DNA of 64,000 nucleotides, from contig RPFO01000127.1 of assembly GCA_009746045.1 (NCBI GenBank), forward strand, positions 1,291,538 through 1,355,537. Reading direction: 5' to 3'. The DNA comes from Mesostigma viride (Eukaryota; Streptophyta; Mesostigmatophyceae; Mesostigmatales; Mesostigmataceae). Each line of letters opens with the position of its first letter. Position 1 is the stretch's first letter. Shown one piece after another: positions 23,283-35,628 of this stretch. The notes under the pieces were generated by a model that saw only the letters and a list, made by a program, of their open reading frames with translations, did no database searches and was not told where the DNA came from. The position numbers and the translations under genes were made by a program.

Positions 23283-23469
23283 ATTAATGCATGTTACTTT
23301 TTTAGTCTTCTGCATACAAATATGAAGCAATGAGGTCGTGTCCTCTGGATTTTTGCACTGCAAATGGCATTTGCACCGTGTGCAGTTCCTGGACGTTTGG
23401 AAACATGCATGATGGCATGTGGCTAATGTAATGACTGACTAGCTAGACCGTTTCAGTGGTTTTTCATTT

Positions 23470-23662
23470 GCGGGTATTTCCTCGTAAATGGTGGGAAAGC
23501 GATCGCAGCAATGGTTCTCACCACTAGACACTCCCGGCCAGTGAAGCTCGAAAAACACGCCCTGATCAAGCAAGCTGTTTCCGGCCCCACTGTATAGGTC
23601 ATCTTACAGTCGCTCTTTGCGTAAGCCAGCCATAATTTCAATGAACAAGGCTACACATTTGC
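23470..23662 (-). repeat. repA copy 3 (3' half, minus)
   Basis: It is the reverse complement of the second half of repA, from about TGTGTAGCCTTG to the GCGATCGC end. It diverges by several substitutions and short indels. Confidence 0.65.
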
Positions 23663-23949
23663 ATACTCTTTGCTTGGTTATCGGTGTGCCTTTGTTTGGA
23701 TGCAGGGGGGATCGCTGTGCTGACACAACGCGGCAAGGGATTTGCTGGTAGAAGATGCCCTTCCCAAGGCTGATTACAGCGACCCTGCGAATGGCGACGA
23801 GGCCTACTGGTGAGCCTTGTTTTTTGCAAATGCTACTTACGCCGTCTGCTTTGGTTATTTTAATTCAGTCCTATTGAAAGGCGCCTTGGGATTAGCCATG
23901 CAATCATGTTTTACTGTCACAAAGCCAGCCCTAGTAATTAATATCTAGT

Positions 23950-25038
23950 TTGTTTGGTTTTACCCATCCGGGTGCCATGATCTTGCCGCCAGTAAAAGCG
24001 TCCTGTGTTGTATCTGTTCTATTTTTTTTAATAACCAATACTTGCAATAATAATACTCTTTGCTGGGTTATCGGTGTGCGTTTGTTTGAATGCAGGCGAG
24101 ATCGCTGTGCTGACACAACGTTCAACGTGCTTGCATGGGCATCATTAAACCTGACGCCGCTTGTGCCGCAAGGCATTGTAGCGGCGTGTGGGGGCGTGAA
24201 GCGCTACGCGGATTCTTTCCACAAAGTCAGGATACACAGGTTCAACTACCGCACGGAGGCTGCGGACCAATCCCAGGGAAAGCGGCACAAGAATGCGGGA
24301 GTTGCGGTGCATGGCCCGGGCGGTGTAGACTTTGGTTTCATTACACACATTCTGAAGGCCAGGTTAGAGTACCCACGAGGGGGCTGGGAATGGCAGCTGT
24401 TGTTGAAGGTGGAGCTTTTTGATCGCCTTCATGTCGCTCACCTGCCCCACGAGAGGTTGGTGGTCATCAGCAGCGCACAGGCCCCCAGGTCGTCGTGCCT
24501 TGTGTTGCCAGGTGCAGTGAGCTCAGTTGGGTATGTCGTCGATGAATGCTATGCTCCCGAAATGGTGGTAATCCCTGCCAAACTGCCATGGAGCATGGCA
24601 CATCAGGCGCAATCTGCCCTCAGTAACCATGTGTATCACAGCGTGGCAGCAGATTTCCCCACCATGCCGCAGTTTGAAGTGATTGAGGAGGGTGAGCCGA
24701 TGCCACCGCCACCGCCTAGTGGCAAGAAGAAAGGCAAGAAGAAGGGGTCCAAGAAGAAGAAGGTGGCAGCGGCAGACCTAGGTGATGGCGACGTGGTGCG
24801 CCGCGCTGGCAAGGCACCTGCTCGAGGGCGCAGCCGCAAGCGTGGTGCTCCCACAGATGCTGGACCTAGCCAGCCCACCGTTGTAATTGAGGAGGTCCCT
24901 ATGGCAAAGAGGGCCAGTGGAAGGCAGCGTAAAGCTGTGAACTATTGCGACACTAGTGGGGATGACACTATGTCATCAGAAGATGATGTTGATGCAAGCA
25001 ACCCCTCGGACAGCAGTTCTGAAGAAGATGACTATTGA
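23950..25038 (+). CDS. Unknown protein of the outer CACTA element, C-terminal part
   Basis: The frame is open for 362 residues, but the true coding part probably starts at an exon near 24095 (acceptor AATGCAG). A near copy of that acceptor segment lies at 23672-23730. Residues after about 55 look like real protein: a folded part with VDFGFITHILKARLEYPRGGW, WQLLLKVELFDRL, then a Lys-rich patch (KKKGKKKGSKKKK) that fits a nuclear localisation signal, and an acidic Ser/Asp tail ending SSSEEDDY. I do not recognise the family securely. The folded part is vaguely like the domain found downstream of CACTA transposase cores. The DDE catalytic core is not seen. The gene lies just inside the right subterminal repeats. 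Confidence 0.6.
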   Translation: MFGFTHPGAMILPPVKASCVVSVLFFLITNTCNNNTLCWVIGVRLFECRRDRCADTTFNVLAWASLNLTPLVPQGIVAACGGVKRYADSFHKVRIHRFNYRTEAADQSQGKRHKNAGVAVHGPGGVDFGFITHILKARLEYPRGGWEWQLLLKVELFDRLHVAHLPHERLVVISSAQAPRSSCLVLPGAVSSVGYVVDECYAPEMVVIPAKLPWSMAHQAQSALSNHVYHSVAADFPTMPQFEVIEEGEPMPPPPPSGKKKGKKKGSKKKKVAAADLGDGDVVRRAGKAPARGRSRKRGAPTDAGPSQPTVVIEEVPMAKRASGRQRKAVNYCDTSGDDTMSSEDDVDASNPSDSSSEEDDY

Positions 25039-25214
25039 TTTAATTTGGGCATGACAGCATTGTTTATGGAATGATGTGCTGTTTTATATTGTATGACAAC
25101 CCTATATTAATTGCACCTTTGTGCACCCTATAATGCATATCAAAGTGGTGTTGAGTTTTTTTTCACGTTAAGGACTTAATGAAATAAAGCTCATGATTTT
25201 TCTCGTGTTACAAT

Positions 25215-25499
25215 CTTGGTGAGAAATTTCTCACCACGTTGACTTGTGATTTTTCTCGTGTTAGTGATTTTTCTCGTGTTGGTGAGAAACTTCTCAATTT
25301 TCTCAATTTTCTCAAATTTTCTCACTTTTTCTCACCCATTCTCACCTTTTTTCTCACTTTAGGGTTTTTTCTCACCCCAATCTCACCAAAACCCCCTTTT
25401 TCTCACCAAAATCTCACCCTGGTGAGATTTCTTGCCTAGCGTTTGCGGAAAAAAATTGAGATTTTTCTCAATTTTCTCAAAAAATTCTCACAAAAGGTG
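25215..25499 (+). repeat. Subterminal TTCTCAC repeat array (right end of outer CACTA)
   Basis: Many TTCTCA(C) and TTTTCTCGTG units, the reverse of the left array. The inner CACTA element has cut this array just before the terminus. Confidence 0.75.
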
Positions 25500-25860
25500 C
25501 ACTAGGAGCCGGGTGTTGACAAAGTGTGACAAATTTTTGTCAACAATTGTCAACTTGTTGACAAAGTGTGACAACTTGTTGACAAATTGTTGACAAAGTG
25601 TGACAAAGTGTGACAAAACTAGACAAAAAAATGTCAACAGCTTGACAAAACTTGACAGAATGTTGACAATGTTGACAAAACGTTGACAATCGTTGACATG
25701 TCAACTTTATGTTGATGTCAACAAATGTCAAAACACTGACAAGCCAAGGTGATTTGTCAACAAATGTCAAGACGTTTACAAACGCAGGCCAAACGCAAGA
25801 AAAATGTCAACAAATGTCAACATGACAAAATGTCAACACGATAAACAAAGGCATAGCAAA
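25500..25860 (+). repeat. Subterminal TTGACAAA array (left end of inner CACTA)
   Basis: Repeated GTTGACAAAGTGTGACAA and AATGTCAACA units. The motif differs from the outer element's GTGAGAAA, so the two elements carry distinct presumed binding sites. Confidence 0.75.
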
Positions 25861-26429
25861 CTGACAAATCAACACCACGCACAGGTAAACTTACTTCATT
25901 AAAATCAATATGGCTGCTGCCTTGCTGCCTGAATTGCGGTTTTCTGCATTACATTAGCATGACAAACTTTACTGACAAAACACATGAATGAAGAGTGCAC
26001 TCAATCACAGTCCGAGGGTGGCGTGCAAGATGTACAACCGCAAGCATCTCACAAATGCAGTATAACATCCGTCATAGGGCTGTCCCAGCGATCATTGCTG
26101 AAAAAAATGGACTCTCTAGAAATTTATCGCATGACAATGTCCAGTGCTACAGCGATGTGACGAGGGCTCAGAGCCTACAAAATCTGTGTCCGCAGGTGCC
26201 CTCCCCGCCATGCTGGCCAATGTGTCCGCCATGGTTGTGTTAGGTAGATCGCCTGCATGCAAGGGATACATGCGTTATCCGGCAAAGCAGCAAAGGGAAC
26301 ACACAAAGATCTTAAGTGAGATGAATACCCGAAATCAGCTGTGTGTAATGAGACGTCGTGAGAGCACAGCAGTCGCGTGGCTGTTTGTGAGTAATGGCTT
26401 GATTTTAGGACCGAGAAAGTGAGATAGCG

Positions 26430-26574
<145 letters not shown>

Positions 26575-29500
26575 ACGGGTATTCTCACCTAACTCGTCCC
26601 CATGTACCTCACAAGATGTGGAGAACAGCGAAACCCCAGGAATCCCTAGAGAAGAGCGTTGCGTTGCAAACTGCCGAAAAAACAAGTGGGAGCTGTAAAG
26701 TTTCTCCAAGATGCCAGGATGCTTTACGATCTACTTTCTTGCAATCTCACTACTATGGTGAATACGGCACTCTGAGAAAGAAAGAAGAAAGATTGACGCC
26801 AGATCCATGCGAAGGAAAAGTTAGGCCAATCAACTGAATATATGCCCCGTACAGGGTACGAATAAAATCTAACGAGGTAGAAGGCATCATAACTAAAGTT
26901 GACAGAGAAAGGAGTCGTTTGGTGTGGGGGTGTGTGGGGGGGTGGGTGAAAAAATCCTGTGATTATCAGCAAAAAGACGCTACTAAGGCAAGAAAGAAAG
27001 AAAAAATCTATCCATGCCACGCATGTCAACCAAGGCTTCTGGATTTCACAGAAGAGTCTCCCAACGGCAAAGGAGTTCGTATGATTTGTAGCTAAAAGCA
27101 GGGCTCCAAAAATATGCATAGAAGCTGGAAGCACAAAATACACTTTCCAAACTGCTACATTTAATTCCAATTATTAATGCTGGAGGGATCACCACCTACA
27201 AACGCTCAATAAAACAAGAATGCAGAAAACAAATTATTCCCGTGTGTGCTCTCCTGCCTGCTTTCTAGCTACCAAACAAACAAAGAAAGTGTACATTCTT
27301 TGGCTCTCCAATGTGCCTCTTTAGCGTTAAAAACAAAGAAATACAATTCTTCGGCTCACAATTGTGCTTCATTGGCGGTAACAACAGTGCTGCCGGCTGG
27401 GCTATACCAGAACACAAAGAACTATTAAACGGCACAGTCAGTAGAACCGTTGTAAAGTACTAAACAAACGAACAAACAAACAAACCGGAGTTGAATATTC
27501 AAATAAAGAAGGCGTTCCCATGAGGGAATTGCAACCGATAAAACATCATTATCAAGTCCCGAAGGCCTTTGGGTGCCCCTGGACTGAATTACAATGCGGA
27601 CATCCAATGGTGGCTGCAACGCACAGCATGTTTACAGCTTCGTGAATGGACACTAGATGAAGAATGATGACAGTTGCTCACCATAAAAAAATTGGCCGCG
27701 CTGGACAGCCGACCACGCCGCTGCCACATGCGATGGGGCCACGTGCAAGTCCAACGGTATCAGGCATCACAAGTACACGCGCGAAATTGACATCGAAATG
27801 GCAGCACAGATGCAACATACGAATGTATGGAGAACCGTTAGCTTAAACAACGGAAGTTTGTGAAAAGAAGGAAAGTGACGCAATAGCAGACCGTGGCATA
27901 CATGATACGCTCAACCTGTACATTATTTAAATACCTAATTCATAAGCACGTGACGCAACCTGTACACATCGGCAGGCTCGAGTTACCATGGTCCGGATTC
28001 TCCCATGCGCTGGTTGTCTCCTTGATATCGATGCCTTTCATAAGAATTGAACCAGATTTGGTTTGAATAGTACAATTGACCTTGTGTATCTAGGAGAAAA
28101 TGAATGTACTGCGAGCATGGCTAACTTGGCGGGAAACTCTGGGCGGCCCATGTAGCATCATGGGCGGTGGGCCCTAGGGCAATGCACGAGAATGTCACGT
28201 GCGTACGGCGTGTTCAAGTCGATGCAAGACTGTCAGTATTTCGGACGAAGAATTACTTACTCACCTCAAACGGTTAAGAGTGGGTTAGCTTCTGGATGTC
28301 CGAATGGCGCTGTGCCTACCAGCGAACAGATCGATGACAACTTAATTCTAGATCCTGGCTGTGTTTCTCCCCCGATGGCTTCTTCTGGCCCTCCGAGCTA
28401 GCTAGATAAATTTCATCAAGGACGGCGATTTAATTGCTAAGAAAATCATGACGGTCATCAGTGAGTCTATGATCCTATTCCTTATATGTAGTTATTCGTT
28501 CCTACCATACCGCCATTGCTGAAAAAGTCACAGCATGTAATTCCCACCTTGGCTGCGAGCCTTGGCGTAGCTTCCGTCTTCCACCTTCCCCGGCCACAAG
28601 CTTTTCCTTGGAGCACAAGCACGTCTTTCGTTTGTCATCGTTTAGCTTCAACGGGAACACCCGCGCAAGTCGCAAGTCGCCACCACGGGAATCACTTGCA
28701 CAAGCTTGCAAGACTTTGCGCAAGACGATAGTTGGCGTCGTCTATTAGTATTGTCCACGCATTTGCGGCCGTCTGTCAGTCTGCTGACTCTTATCGGCGG
28801 TCCGTAAGTTTGTGGCCATGCCCTGGCCATGCCAGTCATCCGACAGCCATCAGATGACGTCCAGTAAATTAAGTAAAAGTACTTATGACGAGTATTTACC
28901 AGTGGTAGAGAAACAGTCGTCACTCTACAGTATCGCTTGGTTGGGATCGCTTGCTGCTGGCGTAATCGCGTCCTTGATCGCCGTACCATTCAGGGAGCGG
29001 CCGTACCCGGAAAAACTGCATTGCGCAACAGTTGCCCGTCAGCATCCTTTCCCAAAATTCAAAGTTTGCGCCAAAGGCCAGCGTTCAACGAAGGCAGAAG
29101 TAGGTGTTGCGCGCAGGAAAAACCATGTCTACGGTTAGTGCTTGGGGCTAGCGCCGGCCGCCGGGCAGAGAGGGCTCGAGCAACGGGGCCACTCACCGAA
29201 GTTCTATGTAAGCAGTGAGCGCCATCCAAGATTGTGCAATAAGAGATGTTGCAGGCCCTCGAAGTGATGTGATTTCTTCAGCAACCGCTATCAGTAACGA
29301 TGTAGGTGCACTGTCGATGTATGTATGCTGAGCTAGGACATGGTGGTAGCCATTGAGGGAGAAACGTGTGCAGTCCTGAGCCAAGCAGCTCTTTACGCTG
29401 TAACGCAGCTCGAACAGGACGTCTGGAGCGCGCCAAGCTCCTTCAACGGCACCACGGTCAGCGAATTTTTGTCGTACGGTTTAACTAACAACACGAATAT

Positions 29501-29880
29501 AGTTAGCATCCCGTGCTCGAATGTGTAGGGCCGTTTCGTTGCGGGTAAAGCTTGCCACGTATTTCAGAGATTTTAATGTGTATTCTCTGAATGCTTTCAT
29601 TACCATGGTGCTTTCCGTGCTCGTCATCATATGTATACATTTGTGTTGCCGTTTCCTCTTCCATTTTGCGCGTGTACTTGCGGGTGACTGACACCGTCGG
29701 ACGGGCATGCGGCCTACCCGCGAATGGCTGAGACTGGCTCCTGCTTGAGACTTGTGGTGAGTAGTGGTTACGATCCCATACATAGGGTCTATACTAAGGA
29801 TATCACCGTGCTGTAGGTGGAATCGCATGCAGTGCCTCCTGTTGTTTTTAACTCCCTTTACCTGGCATTTTTGCCGAGGG
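26575..29880. other. Inner CACTA interior, no gene recognised
   Basis: Only short frames are present. A minus-strand repA fragment lies at about 27968-28030 (CTCGAGTTACCATGGTCCGG through GGTTGTCTCCTTGATATC). The composition is mixed, with no conserved motif I can name. Confidence 0.4.
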
Positions 29881-29887
29881 GTGAGGA

Positions 29888-31790
29888 TTATTCCTTGTCA
29901 TGGGGGCATACAGGACGGGTTACTTATTCCTTGTCATGGGGGCAGGCAGGACAAGTTAATTATTCCTTGTCATGGGGGGCAGGCAGGACGGGTTAATTGT
30001 TCCTTTTCATGGGGGCAGGCAGGGCGGGTTAATTATTCCTTGTCATTAGGGGCAGGCAGGACGGGTTAATAATTCCTTGTCATGGGGGCAGGCAGGACGG
30101 GTCACTTATTCCTTGTCATGGGGGCAGGCAGGACGGGTCAATTATTCCGTGTCATGGGGGCAGGCTGGACCTGTTAATTATTCCTTGTCATGGGGGCAGG
30201 CGGGACGGGTTAGTAATTCCTTGTCTTGGGGGCAGGCAGGGCGGGTGAATTATTCCTTTTTATGGTGACAGGCAGAACGGGTTAATCACTCCTTGTCATG
30301 GGAGGCAGGCAGGACGGGTTACTTATTCCTTGTCATGGGGGGCAGGCGCATTGCATATACATTTATTCCTTGTCATGGGGGGCAGGCAGGACGGGTTAAT
30401 TGTTCTTGTCATGAGGGGACGGCAGGGGGGGCTCATGATACCCTGTAGTGGGGTGGGCGAAGGCAGGGGGGGTTAATGATTCCCTGTCATGGGGTGGGGG
30501 AAGGCAGGGGGGGTTAACGATTCCTTGTGTCCATGGGGGGCAGGCAGGACGGGTTTCTTATTCCTTGTCATGAGGGGAAGGCAGGGGAGGTAAATGATTT
30601 CCTGTCGTGGGGTGGGAGAAGGCGGGGGTAATAATTTTTCCTTGCCATGGGGGCAGGCAGGACAGGTTAATTATTCCTTGTCATGGGGGCATGCAGAAAA
30701 GCTTAAAAATTTCTTGTCATGGGATTGAAAGCACCTCACAGTCAGTTGTCCTCCCTTACGAAATGGCGATTTTGTAGCTACATGATTAACAGAGCATATG
30801 CTCTAAATCTTGTAGCAATGGACCGCGTTATATTTCTGTTGGCGACTACTTTCAAACATTCATCATTTTTGTTTTTCTTTTACATTTGTCTTGTTGCGGA
30901 CAGGGAGGGTTGATTGCCTTTTCATGGGGGGCAGGCAGGGGTGGGGGTTACTCCTTGTCATGGGGGGCAGGCAGGGGGGGTTGATTGCCTTTTCATGGGG
31001 GGCAGGCAGGGGCCGGGGCTTAATTATTCCTTGTAATGTGGTGCAGGCAGGGGGGGTAATGATTCATTGTCATGGGGGGCAGGCAGGGGGGGGGTAACTC
31101 CTTGTCATGGGGGGCAGGCGGGGGGGGGGTAATTATCCCTTGTCATGGGGGTTCAGGCAGAGGGGGCTAATCCTTGTCACATGGGGGGCAGGCTGCGTGG
31201 GTAATTTTTCCTTGTAATTAGGCAGGCAGGGGGGGTAGTTGATCCTTGTCATGGGGGACATGCAGGGGGGGGCAATGATTCCTTGTCGTGGGGGGCATGT
31301 AGGGGGCGTCAAGTGTTCCTTGTTATGTGGGGCAGGCAGGGGGGGGATGATTCTTGTCGTGGGGGGCAGGCAGGGGAGGGGATGATTCTTGTCGTGGGGG
31401 GCAGGCAGGGAGTGTTAATTATTCCTTGTCACGGGGGGCAGACAGGGGGGGGCAATGATTCCTTGTCGTGGGGGGCAGGTAGCGGGGGTTAGTTGTTCCT
31501 TGTCGTGGGGGGCAGGCAGGGGGGGTCAATGATTCCTTGTCATGCCCGGGGCAGGTAGGGGGCGTAATTATTCCTTGTATTGGGGGCCAGGCGGGGGGCG
31601 TTAATCGTTGTCATGGGGGGCAGGCAGGGGGGTTTAATCCTTGTCATGGGGGGCAGGCAGGGGGGCTTGTTCCTTGTCATGGGGGACAGGTATGGGGGGG
31701 AGATTATTCCGCGTCATGGGGGTAGGCAAATGGGTTAGTTTTTCCTTGTCATGGGGGGCAGGTGGGGCAGCTTTATAATTCCTTGTGGTG
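29888..31790 (+). repeat. Minisatellite of about 36-bp units in two blocks
   Basis: The unit is roughly TTCCTTGTCATGGGGGCAGG then CAGG.CGGGTTAATTA. The first block (29888-30720) is the more regular and the second (30900-31790) is degenerate. Each block is followed by the same segment of about 170 bp (30721-30900 and 31793-31955, sharing AGCACCT, ATTAACA, ACATATGCTC, TTTTTGTTTTTCTT). The array and its flank were therefore duplicated as a unit. Confidence 0.85.
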
Positions 31791-31955
31791 GGTTTTAAGC
31801 ACCTTGCAATCGTTATGCCCTCTTAAGGAAGTGTGCTTGCGCAGCTAATCGATTAACATAACATATGCTCCAAATTTCGTACACAATGGATACCGTAATA
31901 AATTTGTTATTGACTACGAATAAACATTCATAATTTTTGTTTTTCTTCTGCAGGA

Positions 31956-32520
31956 AGTCTCGGCTGTTCTGGTGCCATATGCATCCTCACCATCGTCGTC
32001 ATCGACGTAGCCGGCGGACTCGTCTAGGGTCCATGCACGGGTTGCTCAGGTTTGTCTTTGAATCTGTGTGATGAGGTGTTTTCTTTGCGCAGTGTATGTT
32101 TGCCTGCAGCTACCTTTTTTGTTCCAAATAGATCAGTGCTTTCTTCTTTGCATTTGCAGCAAGAGAGGGAAGTTTTTGTACAGGTTTTTTAACGTAATCT
32201 GCCTCTTTAATGTTGCACAACTGACAACAACCATGTATACATTGATGTTATTTCCACCTCTGCATCTTTTTTCTGTGTTTTACAGGAGAGTCGAGAGCTT
32301 TTAATCAAAATGACATCCGCAAATGACGGCTGCACACAATATACCCAACGGGCGGCTGCCTGCAAATTCTTTGCAAGCATTTAGAGCTTTCCGTGGAAGT
32401 CATGCTCACAACGGGCTGCACGCAACGCAATGGGCTGCCGTCCGAACTTTGCCTACGAGACAATCGTTGTTGCTGTCAGCATTAAGTAATGCTTATTTTG
32501 TAATAAAAAGAAAAATTTCA
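31956..32520. other. Inner CACTA right interior, possible small exon
   Basis: After TTCTTCTGCAG at 31947-31957 a short plus frame encodes EVSAVLVPYASSPSSSST then stops. It could be a terminal exon but has no support beyond the acceptor-like site. Confidence 0.25.
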
Positions 32521-32524
32521 CTGG

Positions 32525-32926
32525 TTTTTGTCACTTTTTGTCACTTTTTGTCACTTTTTGTCACTTTTTGTCTGTTTTATAGTCCTGATAAATTTTCAGG
32601 ATTGTCTGTGATATATCAACGTTTGTGTTGTGATAAATGTGCACAAATGTCACTAATTGTGGTGTGATAAAATGTGATAAAATCTCACTCTCATGTTGAC
32701 AATGCGTGACGTTGACAATGTGTGACATTTTTTGACACTTTCACCTTGATAATTTGTCAAGAATTGTCTTGTAAAATCGACCTGATATGTCATGGTTTTG
32801 TCAACATTTGTATAGCTTTTGTCACACTTTGTCACACCACATGTCACACTTTGTCACACTTTGTCACACTTTATCAACCTGACATGTCAAGCATTGTCAC
32901 ACTTTGTCAACACCCGGCTCCTAGTG
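32525..32926 (+). repeat. Subterminal TTGTCACA array (right end of inner CACTA)
   Basis: TTTTTGTCAC occurs in tandem at 32525-32572. Below that lie many TTGTCACACTTTGTCA units leading into the perfect inverted repeat. Confidence 0.75.
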
Positions 32927-32976
32927 TGAGAAAATTGAGGGTTTTGAGAAAATTCTCAGAATCTGAGTTCCTAGTG

Positions 32977-34334
32977 TGGCGCAGCAACAACGGCGACGGG
33001 AGCTATGGCCGACCTACCTCCAGCTCCGGCAGACCAAGGCGGGCCAGCCGGTGTACTGGAAGGGGGCGGCCATCTACGTCGGCGTCCTTCCCCCTGACAG
33101 TTTGCCGCTGGTCCTCATTTTTGTTGACTATATCAAGGCCTTTGACACGGTCCTCTGGGAGGCTCTTTGGGCCATCCTAGCTCTGGACCGCGTGCCACCA
33201 GCGTTTATTGCTGCCATTCGCCGACTGTATGAGGGCTCACAGGCAGTAGTGCGGACTGCGGAAGGCACCACCCCACCATTCCCCCTTCACCACGGGGTGT
33301 GGCAAGGTTGTGTCCTGTCTCCATACCTGTTCATTATTGTCGTGGACCACGTCATGCGCCAGGCACGTGCGCGCTTTACTGCTCTTAAGGGGTTCGAGCC
33401 AGGCTTGGACATCCTTAACGAGCGTGGGCACGGCGGGGTTAGCACGGGTTACCGCCTGGCTGACCTGATTTATGCGGACGACACCACCCTCATCGCGCGC
33501 CCCGAGCACATTCAGACCTGGCTGGACTGTCTGGGCCTGGAGGCGAGGGCGGTGGGGTTGGAGATTAGTGTCAAAACTGAGGCGATGGTGATTGGGGCCT
33601 CCAGTCGCCCGCCGCTGCCGCGCCTGCTAGACGGGACGGAGGTCCCACTCCGCGACCGCTTCAAGCTGTTGGGGAGTTGGCTTCCGGACACTGCCGACGA
33701 TGTGGACACCCGCATCGGCCTTTCCTGGGCCAAGCTCCGTTCGCTCAACACCTACTGGCGCTCCAAGGGCCTGGACGAGCACCGCAAGCGCATGCTCTTC
33801 AAGGTCCTCGTCCTCACGGTGCTCACGTATGGCGCCGAGGCATGGACACTCACGGCAACACTGGCAGCCAAGCTAGACGGCACGGTCACCCGGATGCTCC
33901 GACAGGTCCTGAATGTCGGGTTTTCTCAGCGTAGGTCCTTAGAGTCTTTGTATCACGGTATGCCGCGTATTTCGGACGAGATTAGACAGCGTAGGATAGC
34001 ATTTGTAGGACATCTTGCTCGCACCAGCCAGGTCGACACCGCCCTTGGTCTGGCCGGTCCCCAGCGGCTCGGCCAACCGGGGCGGCACATTTTGACCTGG
34101 CCTGGCCCCAAGAACATTCCTAAAAAGGTAGGGAAACACGCCATGACCTATACCCAGATGTTGCTGGACGACCTAGTGGTCCCAGCCCAGTTTGAGTACC
34201 GCATCCACTCTCTCTCCCGTCTTTGGACTGCCATGCAAGACAAGACGCGGTGGAAGAAGATTGTCAAGGCGCACACGCCAGCCCCTGTGGGCAAGCCGCC
34301 TCCCCCCAAACGGAGGAGCCGTTTTGATGAGTAG
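32977..34334 (+). CDS. Accidental fusion frame: ORF1 C-terminus joined to LINE RT
   Basis: The frame reads through the ORF1 C-terminus (AQQQRRRELWPTYLQLRQ ... WKGAAIYVG) and then straight into RT at LPPDSLPLVLIFVDYIKAFD, for about 450 residues. The RT part keeps motif A, GVWQGCVLSP, the YADD box and the C-terminal region, but it lacks the fingers before motif A. The fusion is a by-product of LINE D landing in frame in ORF1, as the TSD shows. It would not be an active polymerase. It has no start of its own and would be read, if at all, only after loss of the CACTA element. Confidence 0.75.
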
Positions 34335-34477
34335 CGTAGATAGGCTTTTCTAGACTAGATATAGCTTAGAGTTAGGTTAGTTCGATTACGCGGCTTCCTC
34401 CACACCACCCATCCAACCTGGAATATGTGCTACATGATCTCCCAACGGAGACATGTTATAATTTAATTTAATTTTTA
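33084..34477 (+). mobile_element. LINE copy D, 5'-truncated, with 12-bp TSD
   Basis: ATCTACGTCGGC lies at 33072-33083 and 34478-34489. The copy starts in RT just before motif A and ends in the 3' UTR, the hairpin (34432-34456) and a TTTAATTTAATTTTTA tail. It differs from LINE B at only a few sites, so both are fairly young. Confidence 0.92.
34432..34456 (+). other. LINE 3'-terminal hairpin (copy D)
   Basis: Outer stem ACATG/CATGT, bulged A, inner stem TCTCC/GGAGA, loop CAAC. All ten pairs are Watson-Crick. The tail starts at once. Confidence 0.85.
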
Positions 34478-34954
34478 ATCTACGTCGGCCATAAGCCCTG
34501 GCAGGCGACCCCCCCCCCCCCGCGGCCCCAGCGACTCCAGACGCCCCAGCTTAGGGGAATATAGCAGTAGTAGTGTAGAATAGATAGACCGTGGCCATGT
34601 ACATGTACGCCTCCTAGAGGCACTATCTCAGCTAAGCCACGCGCTTTACTTCATCATGTACATGTGTGCCTATTATGAGCCACACCCCAGATGATGCCTA
34701 GCTTTATTTAGTTCTGTTGTGCCTATGCAGGGAATAACTCTCTGCTGATCGACGCCATGCCCTAGCTTCTTTGTATAGCTATGCTGATCTTCCCCCCCAT
34801 GACAGGCTCCCCCTTCGCTGGGCATAGCTTGAAGATCATGGGGATGCCAGTGCCCTGGTGCACCTAGAGCAAGGGTCCTTTACATCCCCACCCTTGCAGG
34901 AAGTAGCTTAGGATGTATGATAGGCCATACGCCCCCTCTCAAGGGCTATGTGCT

Positions 34955-34979
34955 ACATATACTCCCAACGGAGTTATGT
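34955..34979 (+). other. ORF1-E 3'-terminal hairpin (copy 3)
   Basis: Outer stem ACATA/TATGT, bulged T, inner stem ACTCC/GGAGT, loop CAAC. Compared with the LINE hairpin, two pairs have changed on both sides (G-C to A-T and T-A to A-T). Confidence 0.85.
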
Positions 34980-35025
34980 TACAATTCAATGCTAAAATTT
35001 GATTAAATTAAATTTAATTATTGTT

Positions 35026-35628
35026 TGGCGCACAGCAGGGCGGTGTGGAGGAAGAGGTACCGGCCAGTTCTGATACTCTGCTGCCCCGGCCCCGGCCATA
35101 GATGATGCACGTATGCATGCTCATGCACGTGTACGTGCATGCATGAAACGTTGCACGTTGCGTGTTGTAGGCACGAATAGTTGAATGTGTTACTTTATTG
35201 CAAGTTTACTGTTTACGTCAACTTATTCTTAAAATAAATATTGATGGGGGAGGTTGCGAAATCAAATCTAGTGAGCTAGACGATGGCGTCAAGAAGGCTG
35301 TAGCCATTAGCCAAGAAAATCAAAACAACAGCACGCGGTTGATTTTCTGCAGTTCAGCTCAGATTACACCCTGAGGATAGCCGCTGCACTACCGCCTCGT
35401 CTGCCATTACAGTAGAGGAGAGCTCAGATGAGGAATATACCCCCCTCTAGAGTGACTATATGGATGGGGCATGATGCAGACGATATTTGTAACTTTCGAG
35501 TAATTATTTTCTAATGAGATTAGCATAGTACTCCATGGCATGCCCATTTTACTTACATCCAGGTATCTTGAGGTGCGCACATAATTCGAGAAGCCCGGGG
35601 TCACCAGGCAGCCTCAAGCCTTACGATC
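35026..35628. other. Region between the nest and the GT29 gene, nothing recognised
   Basis: It contains a GCATGCATGCACGTGTACGTGCATG-like palindromic patch near 35110-35145 and no credible frame. It probably includes the 3' UTR of the minus-strand gene ending at 35629. Confidence 0.4.

Noticed and set aside
29888-31790. Possible CRISPR array (regular repeats of about 36 bp)
   Set aside because: The units are head to tail with no unique spacers, are degenerate, and sit inside a eukaryotic DNA transposon.
32976-34334. A new ORF1-RT fusion family, or internal deletion of a LINE
   Set aside because: The ATCTACGTCGGC duplication at 33072 and 34478 shows a simple LINE insertion into an ORF1-only element.
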